64,000 nt of DNA from SXIZ01 sp040079795. GTDB lineage: Bacteria; Pseudomonadota; Gammaproteobacteria; Methylococcales; Methylomonadaceae. Shown here piece by piece: positions 18,982 to 27,591 of the stretch; positions within the stretch are counted from its first letter, which is position 1; each line of letters starts with the position of its first letter. Location of the stretch: NCBI GenBank assembly GCA_040079795.1, contig JBEBJQ010000007.1, positions 1 through 64,000 of the forward strand, given 5' to 3'. Both the position numbers and the translations under genes were made by a program. The notes below the pieces were generated by a model. That model worked only from the letters and a program-made list of their open reading frames with translations, ran no database searches and was not told the DNA's origin.

Positions 18982-20004
18982 TTATTCTTTCATCTGGCTG
19001 ACAATCGTAGCACGACCGGCAGAGGGCGGTAAAACCGGCATGGTTTGCTTAGGGAACTCACCCGTTAAGGCATTTAAAAACGCCACGATGTCATCAATAT
19101 CTTGCTTGGCAGGTTCCTGCCCTAATTGTAACTTAGCCATTATTTTAACGGCTTGATCTAAAGTCGCAACTGATCCATTATGAAAATAGGGCGCAGTCAA
19201 AGCTATATTGCGCAACGTAGGTACTTTAAATAAATGCTCATCTTCAGCTTTCTTGGAAACTTCTGCAACGCCTTTATCCTTACTGAAATGGTATTTGGCT
19301 TCAAAAAAACCATGCGGTGTCACCGGAAATTTTTGGAATGATCCGTCGCCATTAAAAGCTGCGCCACTATGGCAAGTCGTACAGCCCAATTCCGCCATCT
19401 TTTCCATTCCGCGCACTTGCTGTTCTGATAACGCCGCTTTCTCACCCCCCACATACTTATCATAAGGACTGTTAGGGGTAATCAAGGTGCGCTCATATGC
19501 TGCGATGGCTTTGGTCGCATTTTCTTTGGTGATGGCATCACTACCAAAAGCATTGGCAAATGCCGTTTTATAGCCGTCAATGCTTTTCAGACGGGCAACT
19601 ACATCGTCCCAACTTTTCATCCCCATTTCAATCGGATTGGTTACAGGGCCTGCCGCTTGATCTTCTAAGCTAGCCGCGCGTCCATCCCAAAACTGCACTT
19701 TATTAAACGCTGAATTCCAAACTGTTGGCGCACTCCGCCCACCGGTTTGACCATGCACACCCATAGAATTAGGCCGATTATCTTCACCCCCTAACATGGT
19801 ATTATGGCAAGAAGCACAGGAAACCGTCCCTGTAGAGGAAAGCCTGGGGTCATGATACAACATTTGCCCCAACGCGACTTTTTCCGCAGAACTGATATTA
19901 TTAGCAGGTTCTGGCGCTTTAGTAGGTAACGCCTCCCACGCAAACGCCACGGAAACAGAACCAGCAAGCGCTAATGCTGATACCAATGATTGTATTTTTA
20001 ACAT
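18982..20004 (-). CDS. Di-heme cytochrome c peroxidase (MauG/CcpA family)
   Basis: 340 residues with a Sec signal peptide (cleavage after AFA, about residue 22). There are two c-type heme sites, C63-A-S-C66-H67 and C208-T-T-C211-H212. The low-potential heme domain contains GGRSAPTVWN and FWDGRA, as in bacterial di-heme peroxidases that reduce H2O2 to water in the periplasm with electrons from a small cytochrome. Length and heme spacing fit the CcpA branch. It stands alone, with no electron donor gene nearby. A MauG-like protein-modifying role is less likely from these motifs but not excluded. Confidence 0.9.
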   Translation of the reverse strand: MLKIQSLVSALALAGSVSVAFAWEALPTKAPEPANNISSAEKVALGQMLYHDPRLSSTGTVSCASCHNTMLGGEDNRPNSMGVHGQTGGRSAPTVWNSAFNKVQFWDGRAASLEDQAAGPVTNPIEMGMKSWDDVVARLKSIDGYKTAFANAFGSDAITKENATKAIAAYERTLITPNSPYDKYVGGEKAALSEQQVRGMEKMAELGCTTCHSGAAFNGDGSFQKFPVTPHGFFEAKYHFSKDKGVAEVSKKAEDEHLFKVPTLRNIALTAPYFHNGSVATLDQAVKIMAKLQLGQEPAKQDIDDIVAFLNALTGEFPKQTMPVLPPSAGRATIVSQMKE

Positions 20005-20098
20005 ATTACTCTCTCCGGATTATTCTAATTAATAGGCCACTGGCTAAACACGTCCAGCACCTTTAAATTGTATGCTATGCAGCAATCAAGGTAAAAGA

Positions 20099-21328
20099 TT
20101 ATTTAAGCCTTAACAACGATTTTTGTAAATAACGTTCCGACTGCATTTCAATTAATCTCGATACCGTACGTTTAAATTCAAACGCACCTTCTTCCGCGCA
20201 ATAAAGCGCATCAGCAGGCGCATCGGCACTGCAAATTAATTTTATATTATGATCGTAGAGCACATCAATCAGGGTGCTAAAACGCTGCGCTTCATTACGC
20301 TTAGTGAGCGTTAATTTCGGAATATCCGCTAAAATTAAAGTACTGAATTGATAAGCAATTTGTAGGTAATCCGCTGATCCTAACGGCTGCCCGCATAATT
20401 CCGAAAATGACGATAAGGCTATATCCCCCTGCACAGCAGTCAATTTAATGCTTCGTCCTAACAATCGAATTTCACCGGGCACCTTAGGCGCATCGTTGGT
20501 TAGTTTTGTGTAGCTTTGATGAATCAAATAATCGGCATATTCATTCAAAGGAAAATAATAGCGCTGCCGAAAAGTGAGTAAATGTTGTAACCGATAATCC
20601 TGGGTATTTTGCAGTTCAACAACAACCGATGAGTGTTTAAGCAACTGAATAAACGGCACAAACAAACCCCGCTGCAAGCCATCGGCATAAAGGCTGTCAG
20701 GATGGTAATTCGAGGTGATGACCACTACTAATCCTAATGCGAACAGCTGTTTAAACAACCTGCCCAAGAGCATGGCATCGGTAATATCTTTAACCAAAAA
20801 CTCATCAAAACACAGCACCCGAACCGAGGCGGCTAACTCCGTTGCCAAGATTCGAATCAAATCGGCTTGATTGCTTTGACGCAAAACGTGCAATCTGGCA
20901 TGTGTTTCTTGCATAAACGCATGAAAATGTACGCGACGTTTTTTTTCTACAGGGCAAGCCGCATACAAAAGCTCCATCAACATGGATTTTCCTCCCCCTA
21001 CTGCACCATGAATATAAATATTCTGGCAAGGGGGCGGAACGGCTGCAAATAATTTTTGGGTGGCCGATTTGGTTTCGTAAGCTTGCCGTACCAACAAATT
21101 GTCCAGAAACACTTGCAATTGTTCAATCACGGCAACCTGTGCAGCATCATAGTGGATGTGTAGCTGAGCAACCTGTTCCTGATAGCGTTGCAGCAACCAA
21201 ATATTGTTATCCTGTTGGTTATCTACATAAGCGGACACAAGTTGTTGCAAAGTTTTTTTCAGCATCACTTTGATGGGAATCTGTCCTGGAGACATTGAAT
21301 GATTCCGCAAGCCTGGTTCGTTTATCAC
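20099..21328 (-). CDS. zapE: Cell division protein ZapE (AFG1-like ATPase)
   Basis: 409 residues in the longest form. Walker A GAVGGGKS, the Walker B-type VLCFDEFLVKDI and the sensor-like VVITSNYHPDSLYADGL are those of the AFG1/ZapE AAA ATPases, which act at the Z-ring in dividing cells. The longest frame starts with GTG at 21328. An ATG at 21265 (protein starting MLKKTLQQLV) gives a length closer to known ZapE, but neither start has a clear ribosome site. It lies 56 bases downstream of acnB on the same strand. Confidence 0.88.
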   Translation of the reverse strand: MINEPGLRNHSMSPGQIPIKVMLKKTLQQLVSAYVDNQQDNNIWLLQRYQEQVAQLHIHYDAAQVAVIEQLQVFLDNLLVRQAYETKSATQKLFAAVPPPCQNIYIHGAVGGGKSMLMELLYAACPVEKKRRVHFHAFMQETHARLHVLRQSNQADLIRILATELAASVRVLCFDEFLVKDITDAMLLGRLFKQLFALGLVVVITSNYHPDSLYADGLQRGLFVPFIQLLKHSSVVVELQNTQDYRLQHLLTFRQRYYFPLNEYADYLIHQSYTKLTNDAPKVPGEIRLLGRSIKLTAVQGDIALSSFSELCGQPLGSADYLQIAYQFSTLILADIPKLTLTKRNEAQRFSTLIDVLYDHNIKLICSADAPADALYCAEEGAFEFKRTVSRLIEMQSERYLQKSLLRLK

Positions 21329-21384
21329 TTACCAGACTTACGAAATACTTAAGGGGTAAAGCGTTTTAAACTATAGCCGCAGAA

Positions 21385-23952
21385 TCAGGCTAATTCAACC
21401 TGCGCCGCTTTATTTTTAAAGCTTTCCAGCTTATCAAAGTTCAAATAACGGTAAGTATCCGCGCTAGATTCCGCATTGGTTTGCATATAGTGCATGTATT
21501 CCTCAAAGGTAGGAATTCTGCCTAAAATAGAACAGACTGACGCCAACTCGGCAGAAGCCAAATAAACATTAGCACCATTACCTAACCGGTTGGGAAAGTT
21601 GCGGGTAGAGGTTGAAACCACCGTGGCATTCTCCGCTACCCGCGCCTGATTACCCATACATAATGAACACCCGGGCATTTCCAAGCGCGCACCGGCTTTA
21701 CCAAACGTTTTGTAATAACCTTCTTCGGTGAGCTGGCTTTCATCCATTTTAGTCGGTGGTGCAACCCACAAACGGGTGGGTAAAGCACCACCCTGTTTTT
21801 CCAGCAACTTGCCCGCCGCCCTAAAATGTCCGATATTGGTCATACAGGAACCTAAAAACACTTCATCAATTTTGGTTCCCGCAACAGCCGATAAGGTTTT
21901 GACATCATCGGGATCGTTGGGGCAAGCAACAATGGGTTCTTTAATGGTATTAAGATCAATTTCAATAATCTCGAAGTATTCCGCATCCGCATCGGGTTGC
22001 AACAATACCGGATTAGCCAACCATTCTTCCATACCTCGAATACGTTGGGTAATCGTGCGGCGATCCCCGTATCCTTCACTGATCATCCATTTCAATAAGG
22101 TGATATTGGAGTTCAAATATTCGCGAATAGGCGCTTCATTCAGTAGAATAGTACAGCCACCCGCTGAGCGTTCCGCAGAGGCATCCGAAAGCTCAAATGC
22201 CTGCTCCACCTTTAAATCCGGTAAGCCTTCAATTTCCAGAATACGTCCGGAAAACACATTTTTCTTCCCCTTCTTATCAACGGTTAACAAACCCCGTTCA
22301 ATCGCTACCAAAGGAATCGCATTCACTAAATCCCGCAAAGTAACACCCGGCTGCATTTCACCCTTAAAACGCACCAGCACCGATTCCGGCATATCTAACG
22401 GCATAACCCCGGTTGCCGCAGCGAATGCTACTAAACCAGAGCCCGCGGGAAACGAAATACCAATCGGAAAACGCGTATGCGAATCCCCACCTGTACCAAC
22501 AGTATCGGGTAATAACATGCGGTTAAGCCAGGAATGAATAATGCCATCTCCTGGACGTAAAGAAACTCCACCGCGGGTCATCATAAAATCCGGCAAAGTA
22601 TGTTGCATTTCAATATCTACCGGCTTTGGGTAAGCTGCAGTGTGGCAAAACGATTGCATAACCAGATCGGCAGAAAACCCAAGGCAGGCCAAATCTTTCA
22701 ATTCATCCCGGGTCATAGGTCCTGTGGTATCTTGCGAACCGACGGTCGTCATATGCGGCTCACAATAAGTATGCGGACGCACACCGGCAACGCCACAAGC
22801 CTTACCCACCATTTTCTGTGCGAGCGTAAAGCCTTTATTACTGGTTTCCCTGTCTGCGGGACGGCGGAACACCGAAGATGGTGCCAAGCCTAAAGCTTTA
22901 CGCGCCCGATCGGTTAAGCCACGCCCAATAATAAGCGGTATCCTTCCCCCTGCCCGGACTTCATCCAGAATAATGTCAGTTTTTAAGCTGAATTTGCACA
23001 ATACCTTATCGCTGCCGTGACGTTTAACCAAACCTTCAGCTATATATACATCAATCACATCCCCCATGTTGAGCTGGGAAACATCACATTCAAACGGCAA
23101 TGCGCCTGAATCCTCCATGGTGTTAAAAAAGATTGGGGCAATTTTTCCGCCAATACATACGCCACCATCGCGTTTATTGGGAATATAAGGGATGTCATTC
23201 CCCATAAACCACAACACCGAATTGGTTGCTGACTTACGCGATGATCCCGTCCCCACCACATCACCTACATAGGCTACGGGAAAGCCTTTGTCTTTAAGCG
23301 CCAGAATTTGTTGCTCAGCATTGGTAATCCCTTCGCGCGGAATTTTTAGCATTGCTTTGGCGTGCAACGGAATATCCGGTCTTGACCAAGCATCCGGCGC
23401 GGGCGATAAATCATCGGTATTGGTTTCGCCAGTCACTTTAAATACCGTTACCGTCAGTTTCTCAGGCACATCCGGCTTGCTGGTAAACCATTCAGCTTCT
23501 GCCCAGGCATTTAAAACCTGTTTGGCAAAAGCATTGCCCGCATCGGCTTTTTCCTTTACATCATGAAACGCTTCAAATACCAATAAGGTGTGTGTTAACG
23601 CTTTAGCTGCAATCGGCGCTAAATCAGCCTTATCCAGAAGCGCAATGAGTGGTGCAATGTTATAACCGCCCAACATAGTACCCAGCAGTTCGGTGGCACG
23701 CACAGGACTTAAAATTGGCGAGTTGGCTTCACCCTTAGCCACAGCCGCTAAAAAACCGGCTTTGACATAGGCCGCTTCATCAACCCCAGCGGGGATTCGA
23801 TTTGCCAATAAATCCAGAATAAAAGCTTCTTCTCCTGCTGGCGGTTGTTTAATCAACTCGACCAATGCGGCGGTTTGCTCTGCATTCAACGGCTTCGGCA
23901 CAATGCCTTCAGCGGCCCGCTCTGCGACGTGTTTCCGGTAGTTTTCTAACAT
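21385..23952 (-). CDS. acnB: Aconitate hydratase B
   Basis: Bifunctional aconitase / 2-methylisocitrate dehydratase of the TCA cycle. I place the start at 23952 (MLENYRKHVAERAAEG), where AAGGA stands 7-8 bases upstream. The open frame runs 58 codons further, but those residues do not resemble AcnB. The resulting 855 residues match AcnB length and order: helical N-terminal domain, swivel domain (TGETNTDDLSPAPDAWSRPD, VVGTGSSRKSATNSV), then the Fe-S domain. The cluster cysteines are visible in GSCMTNIG and PGCSLCMGNQ. No damage seen. Confidence 0.96.
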   Translation of the reverse strand: MLENYRKHVAERAAEGIVPKPLNAEQTAALVELIKQPPAGEEAFILDLLANRIPAGVDEAAYVKAGFLAAVAKGEANSPILSPVRATELLGTMLGGYNIAPLIALLDKADLAPIAAKALTHTLLVFEAFHDVKEKADAGNAFAKQVLNAWAEAEWFTSKPDVPEKLTVTVFKVTGETNTDDLSPAPDAWSRPDIPLHAKAMLKIPREGITNAEQQILALKDKGFPVAYVGDVVGTGSSRKSATNSVLWFMGNDIPYIPNKRDGGVCIGGKIAPIFFNTMEDSGALPFECDVSQLNMGDVIDVYIAEGLVKRHGSDKVLCKFSLKTDIILDEVRAGGRIPLIIGRGLTDRARKALGLAPSSVFRRPADRETSNKGFTLAQKMVGKACGVAGVRPHTYCEPHMTTVGSQDTTGPMTRDELKDLACLGFSADLVMQSFCHTAAYPKPVDIEMQHTLPDFMMTRGGVSLRPGDGIIHSWLNRMLLPDTVGTGGDSHTRFPIGISFPAGSGLVAFAAATGVMPLDMPESVLVRFKGEMQPGVTLRDLVNAIPLVAIERGLLTVDKKGKKNVFSGRILEIEGLPDLKVEQAFELSDASAERSAGGCTILLNEAPIREYLNSNITLLKWMISEGYGDRRTITQRIRGMEEWLANPVLLQPDADAEYFEIIEIDLNTIKEPIVACPNDPDDVKTLSAVAGTKIDEVFLGSCMTNIGHFRAAGKLLEKQGGALPTRLWVAPPTKMDESQLTEEGYYKTFGKAGARLEMPGCSLCMGNQARVAENATVVSTSTRNFPNRLGNGANVYLASAELASVCSILGRIPTFEEYMHYMQTNAESSADTYRYLNFDKLESFKNKAAQVELA

Positions 23953-24320
23953 TAGGATATTCCTTGGAAATAAATTAAAAGTGACAATTCCAAAAGCAAC
24001 TGCATGCGTCCATAATACACCGGATTTAGTCTCTTTAGTAACGTTATGAACCCAATAGCACTGGTGTATTAGCAGTTTATAAATTAGTAAAATTGTTAGG
24101 CTAATTTCAATATGGCGTTTGAACAAGGCAATTTTCTGTTAAATGGTTGCTTAACCCTTCCACTTTGGCACATCGCGATGCCGTTGTGAAGGGGTGGTAC
24201 CCACCCCATTGCCTTGCAGCTTTAATTTTTAAAGCTGGTCATACAACAATATGTTTTTGTAGTAACTTGCATCCTAAATGGTACACTTAAAAATCCAATC
24301 CCCCCTCGGAAACGCCCACT
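23953..24320. other. Intergenic region upstream of acnB
   Basis: About 370 bases hold no convincing gene. A GGGGTGG / CCACCCC palindrome with a 3-nt centre lies at 24191-24207 and an AGCTTTAA / TTAAAGCT stem at about 24218-24236. These could be regulatory or terminator structures. The acnB promoter must lie in or before this stretch. Confidence 0.35.
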
Positions 24321-24447
24321 ATGTCAACCAAAATTCAAACCAGCCTGCGTCAAGACGCAGAAAAACTTAGCGAAGCTAAACAGGTCTTGCCCTTTGAGGT
24401 TGCCTTACCCTTGTGACCAACTCAAAGGTGAAATCGACACACTATGA
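24321..24447 (+). pseudogene. Decayed RelB/DinJ-type antitoxin
   Basis: From the ATG at 24321 the frame reads MSTKIQTSLRQDAEKLSEAK, a RelB/DinJ-like start, then jumps to LPFEVALP, which in intact family members stands near the C-terminal third. About half the protein appears deleted. The frame then hits TGA at 24414. Shifting one base (TGT at 24412) continues the family-like tail CDQLKGEIDTL to a TGA at 24445. An intact family member has about 85 residues; this one codes for about 41 in two frames. Its end overlaps the toxin ATG (ATGA, 24444-24447), as in functional pairs. Confidence 0.65.
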
Positions 24448-24741
24448 AAACGCTTTCACGTCACACTGCCCCCAGCGGCAAGGTATAAAGCTTTCCTCAA
24501 AGATATGCGTACCGTCCTCTTGGCTGACACTCAGGCAACTAAACTTTTCCTCTCTGCTGCCACGTTACTCAGTGATGGCTCGTTACCGCCAGAAGCCAAA
24601 GACCATGCCCTGCAAGGCGAATGGAATGACTTTCGGGAATTACACCTAGGTGGTGATATGTTGCTTATCTATCAAACTGATGAGCAACAGGTTTATCTGA
24701 CCCGTTTGGGTAGTCATCCTCAACTATTCAAAAGCATGTAA
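24444..24741 (+). pseudogene. Frameshifted YafQ/RelE-family toxin
   Basis: The natural start at 24444 reads MKTLSRHTAPSGKV and stops at 24486. The following frame (from about 24481; internal ATG at 24505) carries a YafQ-like body: DHALQGEWNDFRELHLGGD, LLIYQTDEQQVYLTRLGSH and a final LF. This is the ribosome-dependent mRNA endonuclease fold with its conserved His/Glu-type C-terminal strand. One frameshift near 24480 separates start and body. A 78-residue product from ATG 24505 could be made but lacks the first strand and helix. Confidence 0.65.
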
Positions 24742-24751
24742 TCCATCTGTT

Positions 24752-25159
24752 TTACGGGTTAAAGGTTAAATGCTCAAAATACTTAAAGCGTGCCGCTTTT
24801 TTATCAAACGTATACACACCTTTACAATTGGAAAACCTTGCAGAATGGGCAATTAATACATCCAACAGGTCAAATTTAGCCTCCTTACTCGACGCAATAA
24901 AGCCCTGAATGACGGCGGGCGCTTCAAACGACAAGACCGGCATCTGCATTAATTCATTTAGCGCAGATACAATGGTTTCATCAGCAATTGCATAGACGGA
25001 TTGCAATACCCAAATGCTTTCCAAGACTACCAACAAGGGTACAAATAAAACCGCTTGATCTGTCTCCGCCTGCTTAAATAGTTGATAAACAACTTGCGCC
25101 TGTTGAGTATCGTCTTTAACCAAAAACCGGATTAAAACATTCGTGTCCAACGCCATCAT
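24752..25159 (-). CDS. vapC: PIN-domain toxin (VapC family)
   Basis: 135 residues. It starts MMALDTNVLIRFLVKDD, with the first catalytic Asp of PIN ribonucleases. Central acidic residues (VLESIWVL) and the C-terminal DLLDVLIAHSA and VYTFDKKAA complete the metal site. VapC toxins cut specific RNAs, often initiator tRNA or rRNA. Its start overlaps the antitoxin stop by 4 bases, and the antitoxin is upstream, the usual order. It converges tail to tail on the decayed YafQ gene. Confidence 0.9.
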   Translation of the reverse strand: MMALDTNVLIRFLVKDDTQQAQVVYQLFKQAETDQAVLFVPLLVVLESIWVLQSVYAIADETIVSALNELMQMPVLSFEAPAVIQGFIASSKEAKFDLLDVLIAHSARFSNCKGVYTFDKKAARFKYFEHLTFNP

Positions 25160-25404
25160 ACGACGCTTTCCCGCATTTTTTGTTTGATTGCTGCATCCAT
25201 TTCCTCAATCGACACCGGTTTTTTGCCCGGCTGATGTAACAGACCAAAAACATCGTCCACTTTTTTAGTAATTGGACGCAATAAAACTTCATTGTTTTCA
25301 GTCAAAACAAATTCTATTTTGTCGCCCACATGGAGACCTAAAGAATCACGAACGCTCTTGGGAATAGTCACTTGACCCTTGCTGGTTAGGGTTGTTTGCT
25401 GCAT
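25156..25404 (-). CDS. vapB: AbrB/MazE-type antitoxin (VapB)
   Basis: 82 residues. The N-terminal half is a swapped-hairpin AbrB DNA-binding domain (TTLTSKGQVTIPKSVRDSLGL, then GDKIEFVL). The C-terminal half (FGLLHQPGKKPVSIEEMDAA) is the toxin-wrapping tail. It is expected to neutralise VapC and repress its own promoter. The promoter region is within 25405-25653, shared back to back with the next module. Confidence 0.9.
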   Translation of the reverse strand: MQQTTLTSKGQVTIPKSVRDSLGLHVGDKIEFVLTENNEVLLRPITKKVDDVFGLLHQPGKKPVSIEEMDAAIKQKMRESVV

Positions 25405-25653
25405 ATTAATTCCTTACTTATTGGTTATGGTAATACTTTATGGTAAGGCTTAATGTGTTGCCGGTCAATGTTATTGAAAAAGCGGACGACCTCCAATATC
25501 CAATTAAAAATCAATCTTATTGATAGATTTACCGCTAATATCCCACTCCGCGCCGTTTAGTTTGGCTTACTTTTTTCGTGCGATAGCACTTGCTTGTAGC
25601 ACAAAAAGAGTCTATATTCAGACCCAAATTCAGCGCTACCATGAGCATTAACC

Positions 25654-25938
25654 ATGACCAATTTACAAATTTCCGAAGATATTCTGCCATTGGGCCAATT
25701 CAAAACGCAGGCCTCCCAGCTATTAAAAAGCATTAACAGCAACAATCGCGCTATTGTTATCACCCAAAACGGCAAACCGGCTGCCGTGGTGTTATCACCT
25801 ACTGAGTTTGATCGGCTCAATACCCAGGCCCGATTTATCTTTGCCGTACAACAAGGCCTGAACGACGAACAGGCCGGACGGGTTATCGATGACGACGAGT
25901 TGGATGCCATCCTGGAGCGCGAGTTGCCAACCCTATGA
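25654..25938 (+). CDS. Phd/YefM-type antitoxin
   Basis: 94 residues. The N-terminal domain ISEDILPLGQFKTQASQLL followed by RAIVITQNGKPAAVVLSP is the Phd/YefM DNA-binding fold. The C-terminal acidic helix (DDDELDAILERELPTL) is the part that should bind the toxin. It overlaps the toxin start by 4 bases. A long antisense frame over this region is a shadow. Confidence 0.9.
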   Translation: MTNLQISEDILPLGQFKTQASQLLKSINSNNRAIVITQNGKPAAVVLSPTEFDRLNTQARFIFAVQQGLNDEQAGRVIDDDELDAILERELPTL

Positions 25939-26216
25939 AGCTGCGTTGGAGCGAACGGTCGGTTAACGACCTTATCGCCATTCAAAACTATATCGCCCAA
26001 AATAACCCTCAAATGGCTAAAGAATGGATCGCAAAACTCAGGCAACGTGCCAGAAGCGCCGCCGAAACGGCTCTGGTTGGTCGCATCGTGCCCGAGTTTA
26101 ACCAAAAAGACCTCCGCGAAGTTTTTCTGGGCAACTATCGCATTGTTTATCGTGTTTATGACGACGGCATACTGATATTGACGGTATTTGAAGGCCATCA
26201 ATTGTTCAGGCTATGA
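25935..26216 (+). CDS. RelE/ParE-superfamily toxin
   Basis: 93 residues. It starts MKLRWSERSVNDLIAIQNYI, continues with ARSAAETALVGRIVPEF and closes with LREVFLGNYRIVYRVYDDGILILTVFEGHQLF, the order and motifs of the RelE/ParE fold. Whether it cleaves mRNA or poisons gyrase cannot be decided from sequence. It forms a complete operon with the Phd-like antitoxin. Confidence 0.9.
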   Translation: MKLRWSERSVNDLIAIQNYIAQNNPQMAKEWIAKLRQRARSAAETALVGRIVPEFNQKDLREVFLGNYRIVYRVYDDGILILTVFEGHQLFRL

Positions 26217-26317
26217 CACGCGGACAAAAAATATGTCCAAACTATCAACATAGCTGTGCAGCGTACCCACACACAGCATGGGGAAACCAGCGTAACAATC
26301 AATTCTAGCCGCATCTA

Positions 26318-27532
26318 TTACAGTTTTTTAAACTTCGCTGCCCGCCGTTTTTGCAACCACCGCAAAATACCCGTGACATACAAAACCAACGGCGCAAAAC
26401 CAACCAAGCACCACAAAATACGTCCGACAAAACCAAACGCTTCACCGCTATGCAAAGGTCGTAACAGATTTAAAAATGTTTCTCCAGCAGTAAACTGATT
26501 AGGATTTTCAACAGCCAATACTTTTCCACTGTATTGATCTATCCAGACTTTACTGCGAGGTCTTCTATGATTAACTTCTCCTGGTTGCCTTTTCTCAATC
26601 ACATAAACTCCCTCTTTACTGTCTGGCGTCGATAACCAGAGTAATTGCGCATTGGGGAAAATTTGATCAGCTATAGCAACCGCTTTTTCAACCGAAATTG
26701 GTTCATAGCGTCCAGTAAGTTCAGACTTTTTAGCCATTGTTGGTGTTTTAAATTGTTCTGCTTTGACGCTTGAAAAACAACCGACTAAGGACTTGATGTA
26801 ATCACCGTACCCAAATGCAAAGCCAGTGAATGCCAAAATCAGCAATATTATCGAACTATAAAAACCAGTTGTTTTGTGTAAGTCAAAGTTAAATCGTTGA
26901 AAACTGGCATTCTGCTTAAATGTTACTGCTTGTTTAAACTTGGCCCATCGAGGCCACCATAGGTAAAGACCTGATAATGCGGAGATTAAAAAAAAGATAC
27001 CCAGAAAGCTTACAATCTTAAAAGTAACTTCTGCAACATTTGCATTAATCTTGTCCGTAAGCAAATCGACATGAAGATCGTATATCTGGCTCCATAAAGT
27101 TTGTCCCCAAAACTGTTCCTTAACTATCTTGCCGGTATAAGGATCAACCAGTATTTCCAGCGGGGCAAAGAACTTAGCAAAACTTTCTTCAGGCTTTGGA
27201 TATTCAACCCATAGATAGTCGCGGTTATACGCAGGAAAATGCAGGTTCCATGCCTTTTGTCTTTGTGGATAAGCAGCTTTGACCGTTTGCATAATTTCAT
27301 TAAGCGGTCGAGGCCGCGCATCATTAACCATTCGCACTTTTGGCAACCAAAGTTCTTCTAATTCGAAATAAAAGACATTAACCGAGCCAGTAAGGCCTAG
27401 AATCACTAAGATAAAACCAATCGTCATCGCTAGGGTTAAATGCACATTTAGCCAAAGTTCGCGGATTTTTTTTCGCGAAAATATGCGCTTAGAATTACTA
27501 GGTTTGAATGGCTGTTGATATTCTTTAAGCAT
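26318..27532 (-). CDS. PepSY-associated inner-membrane protein
   Basis: 404 residues with four hydrophobic helices in the classic PepSY-TM pattern. TM1 is preceded by WLNVHLTLAM, a PepSY segment carries LVDPYTGKIV, TM2-TM3 flank FDLHKTTGFYSSI, a second PepSY stretch has KVWIDQYSGKVL, and the C-terminal TM4 ends in RWLQKRRA. In siderophore loci such proteins are thought to reduce or handle ferric complexes at the inner membrane, using conserved histidines. It lies 59 bases downstream of a TonB-dependent receptor, with a hairpin between them. Confidence 0.85.
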   Translation of the reverse strand: MLKEYQQPFKPSNSKRIFSRKKIRELWLNVHLTLAMTIGFILVILGLTGSVNVFYFELEELWLPKVRMVNDARPRPLNEIMQTVKAAYPQRQKAWNLHFPAYNRDYLWVEYPKPEESFAKFFAPLEILVDPYTGKIVKEQFWGQTLWSQIYDLHVDLLTDKINANVAEVTFKIVSFLGIFFLISALSGLYLWWPRWAKFKQAVTFKQNASFQRFNFDLHKTTGFYSSIILLILAFTGFAFGYGDYIKSLVGCFSSVKAEQFKTPTMAKKSELTGRYEPISVEKAVAIADQIFPNAQLLWLSTPDSKEGVYVIEKRQPGEVNHRRPRSKVWIDQYSGKVLAVENPNQFTAGETFLNLLRPLHSGEAFGFVGRILWCLVGFAPLVLYVTGILRWLQKRRAAKFKKL

Positions 27533-27550
27533 CTGCTTTTTATAGATTAT

Positions 27551-27583
27551 TGGTCAGGTTGGCTCGTTAGACTAACCTGACCA
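27551..27583 (-). terminator. Hairpin between receptor and PepSY gene
   Basis: TGGTCAGGTT / AACCTGACCA, a perfect 10-bp stem, lies directly after the receptor stop (27592). It may attenuate transcription into the PepSY gene, giving more receptor than PepSY protein. Confidence 0.55.
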
Positions 27584-27591
27584 GCTTTAAC

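Noticed and set aside
18982..20004. MbnH/MauG-type protein-modifying di-heme enzyme
   Set aside because: Heme spacing and surrounding motifs fit ordinary cytochrome c peroxidase, and no MbnP-like partner is adjacent.
21728..22537. A 269-residue plus-strand open frame inside acnB
   Set aside because: It is antisense to conserved AcnB sequence, has biased Ser/Pro-rich composition and no family match; a shadow of the real gene.
23953..24126. N-terminal extension of AcnB by 58 residues
   Set aside because: The extra residues are hydrophobic and unlike AcnB, and a good ribosome site stands before the internal ATG at 23952.
25557..26201. A 214-residue minus-strand open frame over the Phd/RelE module
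   Set aside because: It lies opposite two well-supported overlapping genes and has no recognisable domain.
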